NCBI GenBank assembly: GCA_024710585.1
Contig: JANJUM010000030.1
Location: 1 to 60,599 of the forward strand
Direction of reading: 5' to 3'
DNA: 60,599 nt
Origin: Desulforhopalus sp.
GTDB taxonomy: Bacteria; Desulfobacterota; Desulfobulbia; Desulfobulbales; Desulfocapsaceae
In this document: piece after piece, positions 58,779-60,599 of the stretch
Numbering within the stretch: position 1 is the first letter of the stretch
How the letters are laid out: each line of letters starts with the position of its first letter
The notes under the pieces: generated by a model
Told to the model about the DNA's origin: nothing
Databases searched by the model: none
The model's input: the letters and a program-made list of their open reading frames with translations, nothing else
Position numbers and translations under genes: made by a program

Positions 58779-60599
58779 TCAGCGCTGCGCCACCGCCCCG
58801 ACCCTGTCGCCATCAAGCGCCTCGCGGAGGACCCTGCCCAGCGCCTCCCTGGTGAAGGGCTTGAGCACGAAGCCCTGCACACCGGCCGCCGCGGCCTTTT
58901 CCCTGGACAGCTGCGAGCTGTACCCGCTGGCGAGGACGATCGGCAGACGCGGCCGCACCCCTCTGATGCGCTGCGCCAGCTCCACCCCGGTCATCTCCGG
59001 CATGGTCTGGTCGGAGATCACCACGTCGAAGTCGTCCGGCCGCCTGGCGAAGGTCTCCCAGGCGTCGCGACTGCCGACACAGGAGGTTACCCGGTAGCCG
59101 AGCCTCTCGAGGAGCAGCTTGCCCGCCCCCACCAGCATCTCCTCGTCGTCGACGAGGAGGACACGCTCACTGCCCATGGCGATATCGGCCGGCTCGGCGG
59201 TCGCCTGCGCCGCTTCCTCTCCGCTCCTGGGGAAATAAACCTCGAAGACGCTGCCGACGCCGGGTTGACTGTGGCAGGTGATGAAACCGCCATGGTCTTC
59301 GACCACCCCATGAACGATGGCCAGGCCCATGCCGGTCCCCTTGCCGACGCCCTTGGTGGTGAAATAGGGCTCGAAAATCCTCTGGCGAACCTCCTCCGCC
59401 ATGCCCGTGCCGGTGTCGGCGACGGTGAGCTGGACATACTCCCCAGTCAGTGGCAGGTCGCCGCCGGCTCCCTCGTCGGCGACGTCGAAACGGCGCAGGC
59501 CGAGGCTGACCCGCAGGGTGCCGCCGCGCTCCTCCATGGCGTGGAAGGCGTTGGTGCAGAGGTTCATGAAGAGCTGATGGATCTGCGTGGCATCAGCGAA
59601 AATCGGCCCGGCCGCCTTGTCGATATGCTGCTCGATGGTGATGGTGGCCGGCAGCGACGAACGCAGAAACTTCAGGCATTCCTTGATGATATAGGCCGGC
59701 CACAGGGAGCTCTTGTGAAATTCCGCCTGGCGGCTGAAAGTGAGAATCTGCCGGACCAGTTCCTTGGCGCGGTCGGCGGCGACAACGATCTGCCCGACTT
59801 CCTCGCGCAGGGGGGAAGGCGGCAGATCGTCATGCACGATCTCCGCATAGCCGATGATGACGCCGAGGATATTGTTGAAGTCGTGGGCGATGCCCCCGGC
59901 CAGAGTGCCGATGGCTTCCATCTTCTGGGCCTGCTGCAGCTGCAGCTGCAGCCGACGCTGCTCGGCCTCGGCCTCCTTGCGGGCGGCGATGTCATGAAGG
60001 AAGGCGACGAACTGGCCCCCCAGGGCGGTGTTGTACTGCATGCCAATGGCGACATCGAAGACGCTGCCGTCCTGACGGCGATGGCGGGTCTCATAGCGGT
60101 CTTCACCGAGACTGACCACTTCTTCCAGCCGGGATGCGACCTCCCCGGGCGAGGCGTCCGCCTCGAGCCGCGAGATCGGCATGCCCTGCAGTTCCGTCGC
60201 AGTGTAGCCGCTCATCAGGCAATAGCGCGGGTTGGCCTCAACGATCCGCCCCTGCCGGTCGGCGAGCAGCACGCCGTCCATGGCGGTGGCGAGGATGCTG
60301 CGGTGCCGCGCTTCGCTGGCGGCAAGGGCCGCTTCCCGGCTGCGCAATAGGCCGTTGGCCGTCCACAGGCCGAAGAGGCCGAGGGCGGCGATAATGAGAT
60401 GGCTGAGGAGGTGCTGCCGCCTCTGCTCCTGCCAGACCGCCGCATAAGGGGTGAAGGGCACGGAGACCGAGATGCCGCCGCGAATCTCGCCGAGGCGATA
60501 GCCTTGCTGGGCATGGCACTTGAGGCAGGAGGCCTCCACCAGCATCGGTTTCATGAAGCGCAGGTGCGGCTCCCCGTCGAGGGGCTCGAGGGAGGCGTT
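58779..60599 (-). CDS. Hybrid PAS sensor histidine kinase with DUF3365-like haem-c sensor (5' end outside window)
   Basis: The visible 606 residues start inside a Tll0287/DUF3365-like periplasmic domain containing CLKCH (a CxxCH haem-c site) and GEIRGGISVSVPF. A TM helix follows (LLSHLIIAALGLFGLW), then a PAS domain (HRSILATAMDGVLLADRQG), HisKA with His in GIAHDFNNILG, HATPase (N-box LCTNAFHAM, G-box GKGTGMGLAI) and a C-terminal receiver with the acidic pair DDEE and phospho-acceptor in VISDQTMPEM. The frame is open to the window edge, so the N-terminal signal and the rest of the sensor lie beyond. It is convergent with livF, 24 bases apart. Redox or ligand sensing by haem is an inference from the family. 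Confidence 0.9.
   Translation of the reverse strand, partial: NASLEPLDGEPHLRFMKPMLVEASCLKCHAQQGYRLGEIRGGISVSVPFTPYAAVWQEQRRQHLLSHLIIAALGLFGLWTANGLLRSREAALAASEARHRSILATAMDGVLLADRQGRIVEANPRYCLMSGYTATELQGMPISRLEADASPGEVASRLEEVVSLGEDRYETRHRRQDGSVFDVAIGMQYNTALGGQFVAFLHDIAARKEAEAEQRRLQLQLQQAQKMEAIGTLAGGIAHDFNNILGVIIGYAEIVHDDLPPSPLREEVGQIVVAADRAKELVRQILTFSRQAEFHKSSLWPAYIIKECLKFLRSSLPATITIEQHIDKAAGPIFADATQIHQLFMNLCTNAFHAMEERGGTLRVSLGLRRFDVADEGAGGDLPLTGEYVQLTVADTGTGMAEEVRQRIFEPYFTTKGVGKGTGMGLAIVHGVVEDHGGFITCHSQPGVGSVFEVYFPRSGEEAAQATAEPADIAMGSERVLLVDDEEMLVGAGKLLLERLGYRVTSCVGSRDAWETFARRPDDFDVVISDQTMPEMTGVELAQRIRGVRPRLPIVLASGYSSQLSREKAAAAGVQGFVLKPFTREALGRVLREALDGDRVGAVAQR

Overview
This window is a GC-rich bacterial chromosome segment with dense gene packing and no mobile element, CRISPR array, rRNA or tRNA that I can see. 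Gene content points to a lactate-oxidising Desulfobacterota/deltaproteobacterial anaerobe. This is an inference, resting on a Desulfovibrio-like D- plus L-lactate dehydrogenase module, TRAP uptake, sigma-54 enhancer-binding regulators, a probable haem-c sensor kinase and a vertebrate-type urocanase. I cannot fix the family.

Layout, left to right. 1-5517: 3' part of mfd, a YrfG-type nucleotidase, a GlpQ-fold secreted protein whose active site is erased, a glycine-zipper lipoprotein and an EamA transporter. 5748-9588: a cNMP/CBS/DUF294 protein and, on the minus strand, an LtaS/MdoB-type membrane phosphotransferase. 10054-12064: groES-groEL with a clear terminator. 12185-17403: a BamE-like periplasmic protein, then a hybrid sensor kinase with a periplasmic binding-protein domain plus its NtrC-type regulator.

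17421-32504 is the metabolic core. A short-chain dehydrogenase and a CoA-transferase diverge from an intergenic region carrying two back-to-back sigma-54 promoters. A PAS/sigma-54 activator follows, then a third sigma-54 promoter drives a TRAP transporter (dctP-dctQ-dctM). Directly behind lie a GlcD/GlcF-type D-lactate dehydrogenase and a LutC plus fused LutB-type L-lactate dehydrogenase, preceded by a GntR/FadR-style operator, and then an OFA-family MFS permease. The simplest reading is a locus for lactate (or related 2-hydroxyacid) uptake and oxidation, coupled to acyl-CoA/ketone-body metabolism by one sigma-54 regulator. A G14C17 tract between dctP and dctQ is either a remarkable hairpin or an assembly scar over one.

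32575-47438: nadB, a secreted Cache protein and a chemoreceptor, lon, a nitroreductase, a ferritin-like protein, aconitase and a GAF/PAS/GGDEF protein. 47488-58754: an AmpD-like amidase and hutC, divergent from hutU-hutI-ftcD and a complete livJHMGF-type ABC importer. Two HutC-like operators sit in the divergent promoter region, and no hutH is present. The window ends inside a minus-strand sensor kinase with a probable haem-c site.

Start codons were chosen from ribosome-binding sites and family alignment from memory. All functional calls rest on visible motifs, not on database searches.
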